64,000 nt of DNA from Vibrio ulleungensis (lineage in GTDB: Bacteria; Pseudomonadota; Gammaproteobacteria; Enterobacterales; Vibrionaceae). The stretch is from NCBI RefSeq assembly GCF_016900875.1, contig NZ_JAFEUM010000008.1:1-64000 (forward strand), written 5' to 3'. The position numbers and the translations under genes were made by a program. Below are positions 34,192 to 43,246 of the stretch, in pieces (the stretch's first letter is position 1; each line of letters begins with the position of its first letter). The notes under the pieces were generated by a model, which was not told the DNA's origin, did not search any database, and was given only the letters and a program-made list of their open reading frames with translations.

Positions 34192-35076
34192 CTAAAACAA
34201 TTTGCTCGACCAACCCAATTTGTTTCTCAGAACGCGATAGTAGCTGTAGTCATTCGGGTGAACGAGGTTAAGAACATGAGGGCTCTGGTAAATCACCACC
34301 TCATCACCGGGTGAGACAGGAAGAGCTACTTGGCCATCGCAACTCACTTCAAGCGTTCCAGCGTTATCGGGTGACACAATAAGAGAAATTCGGCGATTCC
34401 CATCAACCACCAAGGGGCGGCTCGAGAGAGTGTGTGGAAACTTAGGGACCAGTGAAATGGTGTTTAAGCTTGGTGATAATATAGGACCGCCGCCGGATAG
34501 CGAGTAGGCGGTAGAACCTGTAGGGGTTGAGATGATCAAACCATCAGAGCGCTGTGAAAAGGCAAATCGATTGTCGATGTATACCTCAAACTCAATCATA
34601 TGCGCCACTTGGCCTGGGTGAAGTACCGCTTCGTTAAGCGCGGAATTCCTGCTTTTTATCTGGCCATGACGGTGTACTTCCGCTTCAAGCAAAAAACGCT
34701 GCTCTTCGATGTACTCACCAGATAGCACTTCTTCTAGAGGCTGCTTAAAGTTGTCAGGGTCTAAGTCGGTTAAAAAACCTAAGTTCCCTTTATTGACACC
34801 GATGACACTAATGTCGTATCGAGATAAGACGCGGGCAGCACCCAGCATATTACCGTCACCGCCCACAACAATCGCCAGATCAGCCTGTTCGCCTATGGTC
34901 AGGATTTCAGCAAATTGAACCTTTATGGCTGGATCGATCAGCTCTTTTAGGCGTGCATCGAGCAAAACGGTGTAACCTTTTTCAGTTAACCAGTGGATCA
35001 ATTCTTGGTGAGTTTGCATCGCGAGTTGGTCTCGCGGCTTACCAATCACTCCAATAACAGAAAATGTCTTGCTCAT
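34192..35076 (-). CDS. nadK: NAD kinase
   Basis: 294 residues. The GGDGN motif ([11 protein letters not shown], about 71-81) and [22 protein letters not shown] with the catalytic loop are the markers of NAD kinases, which phosphorylate NAD to NADP. The C-terminal beta sandwich ends in [19 protein letters not shown]. Divergent from grpE, as in other vibrios. The ribosome site is weak. Confidence 0.96.
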   Translation of the reverse strand: MSKTFSVIGVIGKPRDQLAMQTHQELIHWLTEKGYTVLLDARLKELIDPAIKVQFAEILTIGEQADLAIVVGGDGNMLGAARVLSRYDISVIGVNKGNLGFLTDLDPDNFKQPLEEVLSGEYIEEQRFLLEAEVHRHGQIKSRNSALNEAVLHPGQVAHMIEFEVYIDNRFAFSQRSDGLIISTPTGSTAYSLSGGGPILSPSLNTISLVPKFPHTLSSRPLVVDGNRRISLIVSPDNAGTLEVSCDGQVALPVSPGDEVVIYQSPHVLNLVHPNDYSYYRVLRNKLGWSSKLF

Positions 35077-35114
35077 AAAAGGCGATTCCAGTTGAGATTG
35101 TGGTGATTAAAGTA

Positions 35115-35143
35115 CTTGAATCACGCACCATGATCCCCATAAT
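35115..35143 (+). promoter_or_regulatory. Heat-shock (sigma32) promoter of grpE
   Basis: CTTGAAT, 13 bases, then CCCCATAAT: an almost perfect match to the RpoH consensus CTTGAAA-N13-CCCCATNT. It lies about 95 bases upstream of the grpE ATG, in the nadK-grpE divergent region. Confidence 0.8.
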
Positions 35144-35236
35144 AATGGCAAGTAATTAGAAGATGCGAGAGTTTTATTGCATTATTTGGGTTAACCGCCT
35201 GATTTTACGTAGTAAAACCCTATATGTGGAGTAAGC

Positions 35237-35836
35237 ATGAGCGAGCAAGATAAAAAAGTACAAGACGAAGAGCTGCAACAAGATGTTGAGCTAGCGGCTG
35301 AAGACGTTGAAGTGATTGGCGACGAAGGTGATATCGAGTGGAATGATGAAGATGACGCTCAAGAGTCTAAGATTGCGCAATTAGAAGCAGCACTGTTGTC
35401 TAGCGAAGCAAAAATCAAAGAACAACAAGAAAGTGTACTTCGTGCGAAGGCTGAAGTTGAAAACATGCGTCGTCGTACCGAGCAAGAGATTGATAAAGCT
35501 CGTAAATATGCACTAAATAAGTTTTCTGAAGAGTTGTTGCCCGTTGTTGACAATCTAGAGCGTGCCATTGAAGCTGCAGATAAAGAAAGCGAAGTGCTTA
35601 AGCCTATCGTTGAAGGGATTGAACTTACCCACAAAACCTTTGCCGATGTTTTGGCTAAGTTTGGCGTGAACGTGATTAACCCAGAAGGCGAAACCTTCAA
35701 CCCTGAGTTGCATCAAGCGATGTCGATTCAAGAAAGCCCAGATCATGAAGCAAACAGCGTGATGTTTGTGATGCAAAAAGGCTACGAGTTGAATGGTCGA
35801 GTATTGCGCCCAGCCATGGTGATGGTTGCGAAATAA
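35237..35836 (+). CDS. grpE: Nucleotide exchange factor GrpE
   Basis: 199 residues. An acidic N-terminal tail (about 1-45) precedes the long dimer helix (about 45-105) and the beta-wing with [49 protein letters not shown]. GrpE releases ADP from DnaK; dnaK is not in this window. TGTGGAG-type ribosome site six bases upstream. Confidence 0.96.
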   Translation: MSEQDKKVQDEELQQDVELAAEDVEVIGDEGDIEWNDEDDAQESKIAQLEAALLSSEAKIKEQQESVLRAKAEVENMRRRTEQEIDKARKYALNKFSEELLPVVDNLERAIEAADKESEVLKPIVEGIELTHKTFADVLAKFGVNVINPEGETFNPELHQAMSIQESPDHEANSVMFVMQKGYELNGRVLRPAMVMVAK

Positions 35837-35854
35837 TCTCGTATTCCGAACACC

Positions 35855-35884
35855 AAAAAAGCCGCTGAAACAGCGGCTTTTTTT
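35855..35884. terminator. Terminator between grpE and the DUF3545 gene
   Basis: AAAAAAGCCGCTG/CAGCGGCTTTTTT, symmetrical enough to serve both converging genes. Confidence 0.88.
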
Positions 35885-35891
35885 ATGGTAG

Positions 35892-36077
35892 CTACAGATT
35901 AATCTCGTCTAGGTCGAAGTCGCCTTCGATGCCTAAGTCCATGAGTTCTCTTTGTAGCCTTTGCCTGTCTTTAATGGCTTCAATTTCTCGCCATTTGCGC
36001 TTGACGGGTTTTGCTCTTGCTGCCCTAGCGGGCGTTCGTTCTGACGTGTAAATGTCATCAAGATGAAAGCTTTCCAT
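35892..36077 (-). CDS. DUF3545 family small protein
   Basis: 61 residues, Arg/Lys-rich in the middle (PARAARAKPVKRKWREIEAIKDRQRLQRELMDLG) with an acidic end. This is the pattern of the vibrio DUF3545 family, of unknown function. A GAGGAGAGG ribosome site precedes the ATG. It lies alone between grpE and the AgcS gene. Confidence 0.75.
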   Translation of the reverse strand: MESFHLDDIYTSERTPARAARAKPVKRKWREIEAIKDRQRLQRELMDLGIEGDFDLDEINL

Positions 36078-36327
36078 GAGCCTCTCCTCAAGTCAGTCCA
36101 TTGCATAACGCAATCGATTAGTATCATGAACAAGGTCATAATATCTTTGAACTATTTCTCATTTATGTTGCTTTTGTGAAGAATTTGTTTAGGAATTCTG
36201 GGCGTTTCACATAATTGAAACGAAAGCTGATGGCGAAATGAGCGAAAAAGTCCGTAATTTGCTTTTTTTGAAGTTGGCATCCATTATTTGCGCGAAACAC
36301 AACAGCCAAAATAATAATGAGGATAAT

Positions 36328-37773
36328 GTGGTAGAGCTAATTAATTTAATGAATGACCTCTTGTGGGGGTCGGTTCTTGTTTATCTTTTGGTCGGGGCAG
36401 GTGTCTTTTTTACCGTGCGTTTAGGCTTTATTCAGTTCAGACATTTTGGTCACACTTTTAGCGTACTGAAGAACAGCCGTAAATCGGACGAGTCGGGAAT
36501 ATCGTCTTTTCAGGCACTGTGTACTAGCTTAGCGGCGCGTGTAGGTACAGGTAACATGGCAGGTGTTGCCGTCGCGCTTACCGTCGGTGGTCCAGGAGCC
36601 ATATTCTGGATGTGGCTTATCGCCATGTTGGGTATGGCAACATCGTTTGCTGAAAGCTCGCTAGCTCAGTTATATAAAACCAAAGACGACGACGGCAACT
36701 ACCGTGGTGGTCCAGCCTACTACATGGAACGTGGTCTTGGGATGCGTTGGATGGGGGTTCTATTTTCCATCTTCCTAATCATTGCCTTTGGTTTGGTGTT
36801 CAACGCCGTGCAGGCAAACTCAATTACTGGCGCCATGAAAACGGCCTTTGGTTGGGAGCCAATGTATGTGGGTATCGCGATTGTCGTATTGTCTGCGTTC
36901 GTCATCTTTGGCGGTATTCGAAAAATAGCGCGCACCGCCGAGTTGATTGTACCAGTGATGGCTCTGGCCTATCTTGCTCTAGCACTGTATGTGGTTGCGA
37001 CCAACATCGAGCAAGTGCCAGGTGTTATTTCGTTGATTTTCCGCAGCGCTTTTGGCCTTGAAGAAGTCGCCGGTGGCGGTTTGGGTTACATGATCGCTCA
37101 AGCGATGATTAACGGTATTAAACGAGGTCTATTTTCTAACGAAGCCGGTATGGGTTCGGCGCCGAATGCGGCCGCATCTGCAACGCCATACCCACCTCAC
37201 CCAGCATCACAAGGTTACGTGCAAATGCTAGGTGTCTTCATGGACACCATCGTCATTTGTAGCTCTACCGTCGCTATCATTCTTATTTCTGGTGAATACC
37301 TAGGTATGCAAACGGATGTGACAGGTATTGAGCTGACACAGCGCGCGTTAAGTGCAGAAGTGGGCGAGTGGGGCGGTATTTTTGTTGCCGTCGCGATTTT
37401 CTTCTTTGCGTTTACATCGATCATTGCTAACTACTCTTACGCCGAAACCAATCTGATTTTCTTAGAGCACAACCACAAGAAAGGCATCATGGTGTTTCGC
37501 TGTATAGTGCTGGGTATGGTGATGTTTGGATCATTAGCTAGTTTGCCTGTCGTATGGTCACTTGCAGATGTATCAATGGGGCTAATGGCCATTGTTAACA
37601 TTATCGCCATACTGCTACTGTCAAAAGTCGTGGTGAAGCTTGCCAACGACTATAATAAACAGTTAAAAGCGGGCAAAGTGCCAACCTTTAACCCTGACGA
37701 CTACCCAGAGCTAAAAACTCAGCTTGAAGAAGGTGTTTGGGATAACGCTGGTAAAGATATTCCCTCGAAATAG
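36328..37773 (+). CDS. Sodium:alanine/glycine symporter (AgcS family)
   Basis: 481 residues from the GTG at 36328, which has TGAGGA upstream and gives the family-typical start before MNDLLWGSVLVYLLVGAGVFFTVR; a longer in-frame start at 36238 adds 30 polar residues foreign to the family. About eleven helices; the motifs TSLAARVGTGNMAGVA and SNEAGMGSAPNAAA carry the substrate and sodium sites. It imports alanine or glycine. I looked for a glycine riboswitch upstream and saw none. Confidence 0.9.
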   Translation: MVELINLMNDLLWGSVLVYLLVGAGVFFTVRLGFIQFRHFGHTFSVLKNSRKSDESGISSFQALCTSLAARVGTGNMAGVAVALTVGGPGAIFWMWLIAMLGMATSFAESSLAQLYKTKDDDGNYRGGPAYYMERGLGMRWMGVLFSIFLIIAFGLVFNAVQANSITGAMKTAFGWEPMYVGIAIVVLSAFVIFGGIRKIARTAELIVPVMALAYLALALYVVATNIEQVPGVISLIFRSAFGLEEVAGGGLGYMIAQAMINGIKRGLFSNEAGMGSAPNAAASATPYPPHPASQGYVQMLGVFMDTIVICSSTVAIILISGEYLGMQTDVTGIELTQRALSAEVGEWGGIFVAVAIFFFAFTSIIANYSYAETNLIFLEHNHKKGIMVFRCIVLGMVMFGSLASLPVVWSLADVSMGLMAIVNIIAILLLSKVVVKLANDYNKQLKAGKVPTFNPDDYPELKTQLEEGVWDNAGKDIPSK

Positions 37774-37807
37774 TGGTTACAATTGATGTCGCCAATGACA
37801 TCAATAG

Positions 37808-37840
37808 AAAAAGCCAAGCTGACTTCGCTTGGCTTTTTTT
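37808..37840 (+). terminator. Terminator of the AgcS gene
   Basis: AAAAAGCCAAGC/GCTTGGCTTTTTTT stem with TGACTTC loop. Confidence 0.9.
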
Positions 37841-37894
37841 ATATCCTACATCGTATAAAGACCGTCTTCAGTGACAAGTTGAAAGGATTTTTCT

Positions 37895-38671
37895 ATGTTA
37901 GTTGTTGTTTCACCAGCCAAAACGCTTGATTATGAATCGCCATTGGCGACAAGCAAACATACTCAACCTGAGTTTATTAGTGACTCAGCCGAGCTCATTT
38001 CGGTGTGCAAAACGCTGACACCGGCCGATATTTCGGGATTAATGAAGGTGAGCGACAAGATTGCGTCACTGAATGCCATTCGTTTCGAAGAGTGGAGTGA
38101 AACCGTCACTACCGAAAATGCTCGCCAAGCGATTTTGGCCTTTAAAGGCGATGTTTATACTGGGCTTGATGCACAAAGTTTTACTGAGCAGGACTTTGAA
38201 TTCACCCAAACCCATCTGCGAATGCTGTCTGGTCTGTATGGATTATTGCGTCCTCTAGATTTGATGCAGCCATACCGCCTTGAAATGGGCACCAAGCTCG
38301 CCAACACGCGCGGTACCAATCTTTACCAGTTTTGGGGCACTAAGTTGACCGATAAACTCAATCAAGAAATTGAGCAACATGATCATAAAGTGTTGATTAA
38401 CTTAGCGTCTAACGAATACTTTAAAGCGGTTAAGCCAAAGTCGTTAACGGTTCCTGTGGTCACACCGGTGTTTAAAGATTGTAAGAATGGCAATTATAAA
38501 GTGATTAGCTTCTTTGCCAAAAAAGCGCGCGGAATGATGGCGCGCTACATTACTCAAAACCAGATCACCGATGTAGAAAAGCTGAAGCAGTTTGATGCCG
38601 AAGGGTATTACTTCTCAGAGTCAGACTCCACAGAGTCAGAGCTGGTCTTTAAGCGAGAAGAGCAGGCTTAA
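37895..38671 (+). CDS. yaaA: Peroxide-stress protein YaaA
   Basis: 258 residues of the UPF0246/DUF328 family: [16 protein letters not shown] at the start, [15 protein letters not shown] and ALNAxxNEYF-like [11 protein letters not shown], then [14 protein letters not shown]. In E. coli YaaA lowers free iron during hydrogen peroxide stress. The ribosome site GAAAGGA lies about 10 bases upstream. Single gene with a terminator on each side. Confidence 0.93.
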   Translation: MLVVVSPAKTLDYESPLATSKHTQPEFISDSAELISVCKTLTPADISGLMKVSDKIASLNAIRFEEWSETVTTENARQAILAFKGDVYTGLDAQSFTEQDFEFTQTHLRMLSGLYGLLRPLDLMQPYRLEMGTKLANTRGTNLYQFWGTKLTDKLNQEIEQHDHKVLINLASNEYFKAVKPKSLTVPVVTPVFKDCKNGNYKVISFFAKKARGMMARYITQNQITDVEKLKQFDAEGYYFSESDSTESELVFKREEQA

Positions 38672-38695
38672 TCCCTAATAGAAAAAGCTACAAGC

Positions 38696-38736
38696 AAAAA
38701 AAGCCCAAGTTGCACGTTGCACCTTGGGCTTTTTTA
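38696..38736. terminator. Bidirectional terminator between yaaA and srmB
   Basis: AAAAAAGCCCAAG/CTTGGGCTTTTTT, serving the converging genes. Confidence 0.85.
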
Positions 38737-38746
38737 TCAGGGTAAC

Positions 38747-39970
38747 TTATTTCTTTTTCGGTTTTTTCTTGGCAACAGCGCTCTTTTTGTCCGTTGGCTT
38801 TTTCTTTTTCTTCACGGTCTTGGCTTTTTTATGTGTTGGACGCAAGCCTTCAATGAAGCGCTCTTTAATCAGCTCTTTCGTGTAACGCTCGATGCGCTCC
38901 ATCATTGATTGATCGTGCGCTTCTACCAGCGAGATTGCGGTGCCTTTTTTACCGGCGCGTCCAGTACGGCCAATTCGGTGCAAATAGACATCGGCAGTGC
39001 GCGGCAAGTCGTAGTTAATTACATGGGTAACGTCTGGAAGGTCAATACCGCGTGCAGCAACATCTGTCGCTAATAAGATATTTACTTCACCCTCTCTAAA
39101 GCGGCGAATTGCATTGTTGCGTCGCTCTTGGGGCATTTCACCTTGGATCCAGCTGCAGGTGATGTTGGCAGAATCTAATTGATTGCGCAGATCGCCCAGG
39201 CGTTCGCGCGTTTTAATAAACACAATGCTACGTGTATCTGATTCTAAAATAGACTTCAGCAGTGCCAGTTTATGCTCAGCGCTGTCCGCTCGATGGTAGT
39301 ACTGCAGAATTTTTTTACGCTCGCGAGTAGACGGTGTCGCTTCAACTTGCGCCGGATCTTTTAGTAGGTCGGCGGTAAAGGAGTCAACGCCATGGCCTTC
39401 CAACGTTGCGGAAAACAGCAGTGTTTGCTTACGCCAGCGGCACTCAGCAGACAAACGGTCGACAGTTGGGCCAAAACCCATATCCAACATACGGTCAGCT
39501 TCATCGAGAATCAGCCACTCAATCGCACGGCAATCAAAGCGTTCGCCCTCAATGTACTCCATTAAACGACCTGGTGTTGCTACCACTATGTCTTGCGTAT
39601 CAGCCAGTGCATCAGCGTGATCTTGATACTGAACGCCACCGGTAATTGAAATAACCTTAAGTGGCGTGTTTTTCGCCAGCGCAATGGCTTGCTCAGTCAC
39701 TTGAAGCGCCAACTCTCGTGTTGGTGTCAAAATTAGCACGCGCGCAGGTCCACCTTTACGGCGAGGGAAGTCTAACAAATACTGTAGAGCAGGAAGCACG
39801 AATGCGGCTGTCTTACCGGTCCCCGTTGGGGCTGAGGCAAGCACGTCGCGTCCGTCTAAAGCGTGAGGGATCACTTCACCTTGAATTACAGTTGGGCGAG
39901 TAAAGCCCATGGCCTCAGTTGCACTAAGTAATACAGGATCTAGGTCTAGGTCGGCGAAGCTTTTTATCAC
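38747..39970 (-). CDS. srmB: ATP-dependent RNA helicase SrmB
   Basis: 407 residues from the GTG at 39970, which has GGAGAG six bases upstream and gives the family start IKSFADLDLDPVLL; a longer in-frame ORF to 40075 is rejected. DEAD-box motifs are all visible: APTGTGKT, PTRELA, GGVQYQDH, DEADRML, SAT, and HRIGRTGRAG. A very basic Lys-rich tail (about 375-407) binds RNA. SrmB helps assemble the large ribosomal subunit at low temperature. Confidence 0.93.
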   Translation of the reverse strand: MIKSFADLDLDPVLLSATEAMGFTRPTVIQGEVIPHALDGRDVLASAPTGTGKTAAFVLPALQYLLDFPRRKGGPARVLILTPTRELALQVTEQAIALAKNTPLKVISITGGVQYQDHADALADTQDIVVATPGRLMEYIEGERFDCRAIEWLILDEADRMLDMGFGPTVDRLSAECRWRKQTLLFSATLEGHGVDSFTADLLKDPAQVEATPSTRERKKILQYYHRADSAEHKLALLKSILESDTRSIVFIKTRERLGDLRNQLDSANITCSWIQGEMPQERRNNAIRRFREGEVNILLATDVAARGIDLPDVTHVINYDLPRTADVYLHRIGRTGRAGKKGTAISLVEAHDQSMMERIERYTKELIKERFIEGLRPTHKKAKTVKKKKKPTDKKSAVAKKKPKKK

Positions 39971-40078
39971 AGAATCTCTCCACAGTATGGATTGGGACAT
40001 TGGGTCAAATAGAGTATAAGGCGGTTCATACTGAAAACGCTGGCGCATTATAGGAGGTTTTGTGAGTAGGGTCACATG

Positions 40079-40807
40079 CTAATTCGGCATCTTGAGATAA
40101 AAGGCACGAGTTAAGTCAATAAATGCGTCGGTATAGTGGCCATTTTCTTGGATGATTAATTGGCTCTCGATGGTTTGTGCTGCCTGTTTAGTACACTCGA
40201 TGAGAAGGCGTGAAATAGGTTTTGTCGGCGTCGTTTTTACATGGGTGATGCGCGAGAGGCTCAGGCCAGTATCCTTTAGGTTGTCGATAAACCTAAGCCC
40301 TTCGCTATGAGGTAAAATAAAGCTGGCGTGACCGCGCTCATTGAGCAAGCGCTGGCAAGCCTGTGCTAAACGAGTGTGCGATAGTGACACAGTGTGCCTT
40401 GCACTGGCTCTGGCTGCATTTTTGGATGATTCACCAGCATCGAAATACGGCGGGTTGCAAATGATGCAGTCAACGCCTGCATTAGGCAAAGACAATGCAG
40501 GTAAGGTCAGCGCCGTTACGTCTTGCTGATAAAGCTCGATTCTTTGTGCCCAAGGGCTTATCTCAATGTTGTGGGTTGCTGCTTGTATGGCGCTAGGCTC
40601 AACATCTATAGCTACTATAGATGCGTGTGGAATTCGCTGCGCCGTCATTAGAGCAAGAAGCCCAGTTCCGGTACCTATGTCTAGTACAGACTCAACACCA
40701 CTTAGAGAATTCCACGCCCCTAATAACACACCGTCGGTGCTCACAGCCATGCCAGCATCGTGCGCGGATATCGCAAACTGCTTAAACCTAAATGGGGCGC
40801 GTGACAT
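40079..40807 (-). CDS. trmN6: tRNA1(Val) A37 N6-methyltransferase (TrmN6/YfiC)
   Basis: 242 residues. LDIGTGTGLLALMTAQR binds S-adenosylmethionine and CIICNPPYFDAG holds the NPPY catalytic motif for N6-adenine methylation. PFRFKQFAISAHDAGMAVSTDGVLLGAW is the family N-terminus. It methylates A37 of one valine tRNA. It lies next to srmB as in E. coli, though here both genes point the same way. Confidence 0.92.
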   Translation of the reverse strand: MSRAPFRFKQFAISAHDAGMAVSTDGVLLGAWNSLSGVESVLDIGTGTGLLALMTAQRIPHASIVAIDVEPSAIQAATHNIEISPWAQRIELYQQDVTALTLPALSLPNAGVDCIICNPPYFDAGESSKNAARASARHTVSLSHTRLAQACQRLLNERGHASFILPHSEGLRFIDNLKDTGLSLSRITHVKTTPTKPISRLLIECTKQAAQTIESQLIIQENGHYTDAFIDLTRAFYLKMPN

Positions 40808-40810
40808 AGC

Positions 40811-41329
40811 TTACAGCTTCTCACTGTACTCGGTGAGTATTTGGGTTACCCAGTCGTTTAGCCTGTCGTCGGTAAGATCGTATTGAGAATCTTCATCCAG
40901 TGCCAAACCGACAAAGTGACTCTGATCGTCGGTGAGCGCTTTTGACGCATCAAATTGGTAACCTTGGTTCGGCCAATAGCCAATGATGTTAGCGCCGAGC
41001 GGTTTGATCTGGTCGTGTAAAAGTCCCATGGCATCCAGAAACCATTCCCCATAACCTTCTTGATCGCCTAAGCCGTACAATGCGACGAACTTGTTTTTTA
41101 GCGGTGCGCCAGCGATGTCCTGCCATATTGCTTCCCAGTCTTCTTGGATTTCACCAAAATCCCATGTAGAGATCCCAAGTATGATGAAATCATAGTCGCT
41201 GATAAGAGAAAGGGGGGACTCTTTGACATTAAATATGTCTACGGTTTCAGGGCCAATAAGCTCGCGAATCTTTTCTGCCACAATTTCGGTGTAGCAGGTG
41301 GTCGAGCCATAAAACAATCCGATTTTCAT
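40811..41329 (-). CDS. fldB: Flavodoxin FldB
   Basis: 172 residues from the ATG at 41329 (GAGG five bases upstream; an in-frame start further up at 41407 is rejected). MKIGLFYGSTTCYTEIVAEKI is the FMN phosphate loop, with the STTC form of FldB-type flavodoxins rather than the FldA STTGNT form. GISTWDFGEIQEDWE and LYGLGDQEGYGEWF follow. Low-potential electron carrier; it is only 3 bases from trmN6 and divergent from xerD. Confidence 0.92.
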   Translation of the reverse strand: MKIGLFYGSTTCYTEIVAEKIRELIGPETVDIFNVKESPLSLISDYDFIILGISTWDFGEIQEDWEAIWQDIAGAPLKNKFVALYGLGDQEGYGEWFLDAMGLLHDQIKPLGANIIGYWPNQGYQFDASKALTDDQSHFVGLALDEDSQYDLTDDRLNDWVTQILTEYSEKL

Positions 41330-41469
41330 ACAACCTCGGCTAGGAATATAGAGAAGGGGGACAAAACTGTCGGTCAGTGTACTCACAAAACGCAGCAGGA
41401 TCAGCAAAATTGTGGCATTTCCATAGGGGCTGTTTTACCCTAACCCAAACCGCGGAAAGTGAGCCTCCA

Positions 41470-42372
41470 TTGCCTAATCAAGATCAACCCTTAATCGACC
41501 AGTTTTTAGATGCCTTGTGGATGGAAAGAGGACTGTCAGATAATACGCTCTCTTCTTATCGCCAAGACTTTAAACGGCTTTTACGGTGGCTGAGCGACCA
41601 AGAACTCTCGTTATTGCACGTCACTAAGGAAGACTTAGTGGGGTACCAAGCGTTTTTGACCGAGCAAAACTATCAAAACCGTTCACGCGCTCGGATGCTC
41701 TCTTCTCTGCGAAAACTCTTTCAGTACTTATATCAGCAAAACCTGCGAGCGGATGACCCTAGCGCGCTGTTGGTTAGCCCCAAGATGCCCAAGCGACTCC
41801 CTAAAGATTTGTCGGAGAGCCAGGTAGAGGCGCTATTGGCTGCGCCAAACGTGAATGATGTTGTTGAGCTGCGCGATAAAGCAATGCTTGAACTGCTCTA
41901 CGCAACAGGGTTACGAGTGACCGAATTGGTGAGCCTCACCGCCGAGAACCTCAGTCTTCGTCAAGGCGTGGTGAGAGTGATAGGCAAAGGTAATAAAGAG
42001 CGCCTTGTACCCATGGGTGATAACGCTATATATTGGATTGAACGATTTTTACAGCAAGGCCGGTCTGGTTTATTAGGTGAGACGAGTTCTGATGTAATTT
42101 TTCCATCTAAACGCGCTAAGCAAATGACCCGACAGACCTTTTGGCACCGTATAAAACACTATGCAGTGGTTGCCGGCATCGACAGTGACAGTTTGTCACC
42201 GCACGTGCTAAGGCACGCATTTGCGACTCATTTACTCAATCACGGGGCCGATTTACGTGTGGTTCAGTTGCTATTGGGACATAGTGACTTATCTACGACA
42301 CAAATTTATACTCATGTGGCAACCGAAAGGCTCAAGTCTATTCATCAAGCCCATCATCCGCGCGCATCCTAG
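41470..42372 (+). CDS. xerD: Site-specific tyrosine recombinase XerD
   Basis: 300 residues from the TTG at 41470, which matches the usual XerD length; the ORF is open further upstream to 41377. IDQFLDALWMERGLSDNTLSSYRQD is the core-binding domain; Arg in ATGLRVTELVSL, H-x-x-R in HVLRHAFATH, His in LLGHSDLSTT and Tyr in QIYTHV are the catalytic residues. With XerC it resolves chromosome dimers at dif. First gene of the xerD-dsbC-recJ-prfB-lysS block. Confidence 0.95.
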   Translation: MPNQDQPLIDQFLDALWMERGLSDNTLSSYRQDFKRLLRWLSDQELSLLHVTKEDLVGYQAFLTEQNYQNRSRARMLSSLRKLFQYLYQQNLRADDPSALLVSPKMPKRLPKDLSESQVEALLAAPNVNDVVELRDKAMLELLYATGLRVTELVSLTAENLSLRQGVVRVIGKGNKERLVPMGDNAIYWIERFLQQGRSGLLGETSSDVIFPSKRAKQMTRQTFWHRIKHYAVVAGIDSDSLSPHVLRHAFATHLLNHGADLRVVQLLLGHSDLSTTQIYTHVATERLKSIHQAHHPRAS

Positions 42373-42392
42373 GGCGTCAACTTGGAAATACT

Positions 42393-43199
42393 ATGAACAA
42401 AATTAAAGTTACTTCTCTGGCATTGGTTACATTTTTTCTCGCTGCCTGTGGCAAACAAGGTGAAGCTCAAGAGTCTACTCAAGTGGCCGAAGCGCCTGTC
42501 GCCGTGGTCGAGTCAGTGGAAAGCTCGGCTGAGATGGATCACGAGCAGCTTTTAACTCGCTTTCTTAAAATTGGTGTGGTTATTAGTGACATTGAGCCTT
42601 CGCAAGAACTGCCAGGACTGCTTGAGTTAACCACCAATCAGGGCACCTTCTTCGCAACCACAGACGGCAGTTACTTTGTCCCGGGCACTCTGTTTTCTCT
42701 CGACGAAAATGGCAATTATGACGATGTTATCGCTGCCAAGCGCGGACCAAAGATTGTTAAGCTTCTTGGCGCACAAACGGACAATATGATTGAGTATAAA
42801 GCCGAAGACGAGAAACATGTGGTGACGGTGTTTACCGATATCACTTGTGGGTATTGCACCAAGCTTCATCGTAACATGAAAGAGTACAACGATCTTGGGA
42901 TCACTGTTCGTTACCTTGCGTTCCCTCGCGCTGGAGATACCAGTGATGTAGGCGCAGCAATGGCCAATATTTGGTGTGCGACCGATCCAAAACAAGCGAT
43001 GAATCACTCTAAGTTACGTAGCGAGTTCATTTCTGAAACCGAAGTAAAAGACAAAGATTGTCGCGCTATGGTCAGTGAGCAGTATCAATTGGGTCGCACT
43101 ATTGGTGTGAATGGTACCCCTGCCATTTATACTGAAAGCGGCATCAATATTGGTGGCTACCTCGACCCAGACGTCATGCTAAATCGACTACAAAACTAA
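42393..43199 (+). CDS. dsbC: Disulfide isomerase DsbC, with a lipoprotein-type signal
   Basis: 268 residues. The active site CGYC lies in FTDITCGYCTKLHRNM (about 150-154) with the cis-proline loop GVNGTPAIYTESG near the end. The N-terminal dimer domain covers about 50-110. Unusually, the signal peptide ends LAAC-GKQG, a good lipobox with Gly at +2, followed by a 25-residue Glu/Val/Ala linker. Classical DsbC is soluble in the periplasm, so this one may be anchored in the outer membrane. 20 bases after xerD. Confidence 0.92.
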   Translation: MNKIKVTSLALVTFFLAACGKQGEAQESTQVAEAPVAVVESVESSAEMDHEQLLTRFLKIGVVISDIEPSQELPGLLELTTNQGTFFATTDGSYFVPGTLFSLDENGNYDDVIAAKRGPKIVKLLGAQTDNMIEYKAEDEKHVVTVFTDITCGYCTKLHRNMKEYNDLGITVRYLAFPRAGDTSDVGAAMANIWCATDPKQAMNHSKLRSEFISETEVKDKDCRAMVSEQYQLGRTIGVNGTPAIYTESGINIGGYLDPDVMLNRLQN

Positions 43200-43217
43200 C
43201 CACCACTCAAATTGGAG

Positions 43218-43242
43218 ACGGATGCATAGCATCCGTTTTTTT
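43218..43242 (+). terminator. Terminator between dsbC and recJ
   Basis: ACGGATG/CATCCGT stem, loop CATAG, then seven T. The recJ ATG is only 4 bases after the T-run. Confidence 0.8.
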
Positions 43243-43246
43243 GATC

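Noticed and set aside
36078..36327. Glycine riboswitch before the AgcS gene
   Set aside because: Known in Vibrio before such transporters, but the conserved riboswitch core is not seen in this leader.
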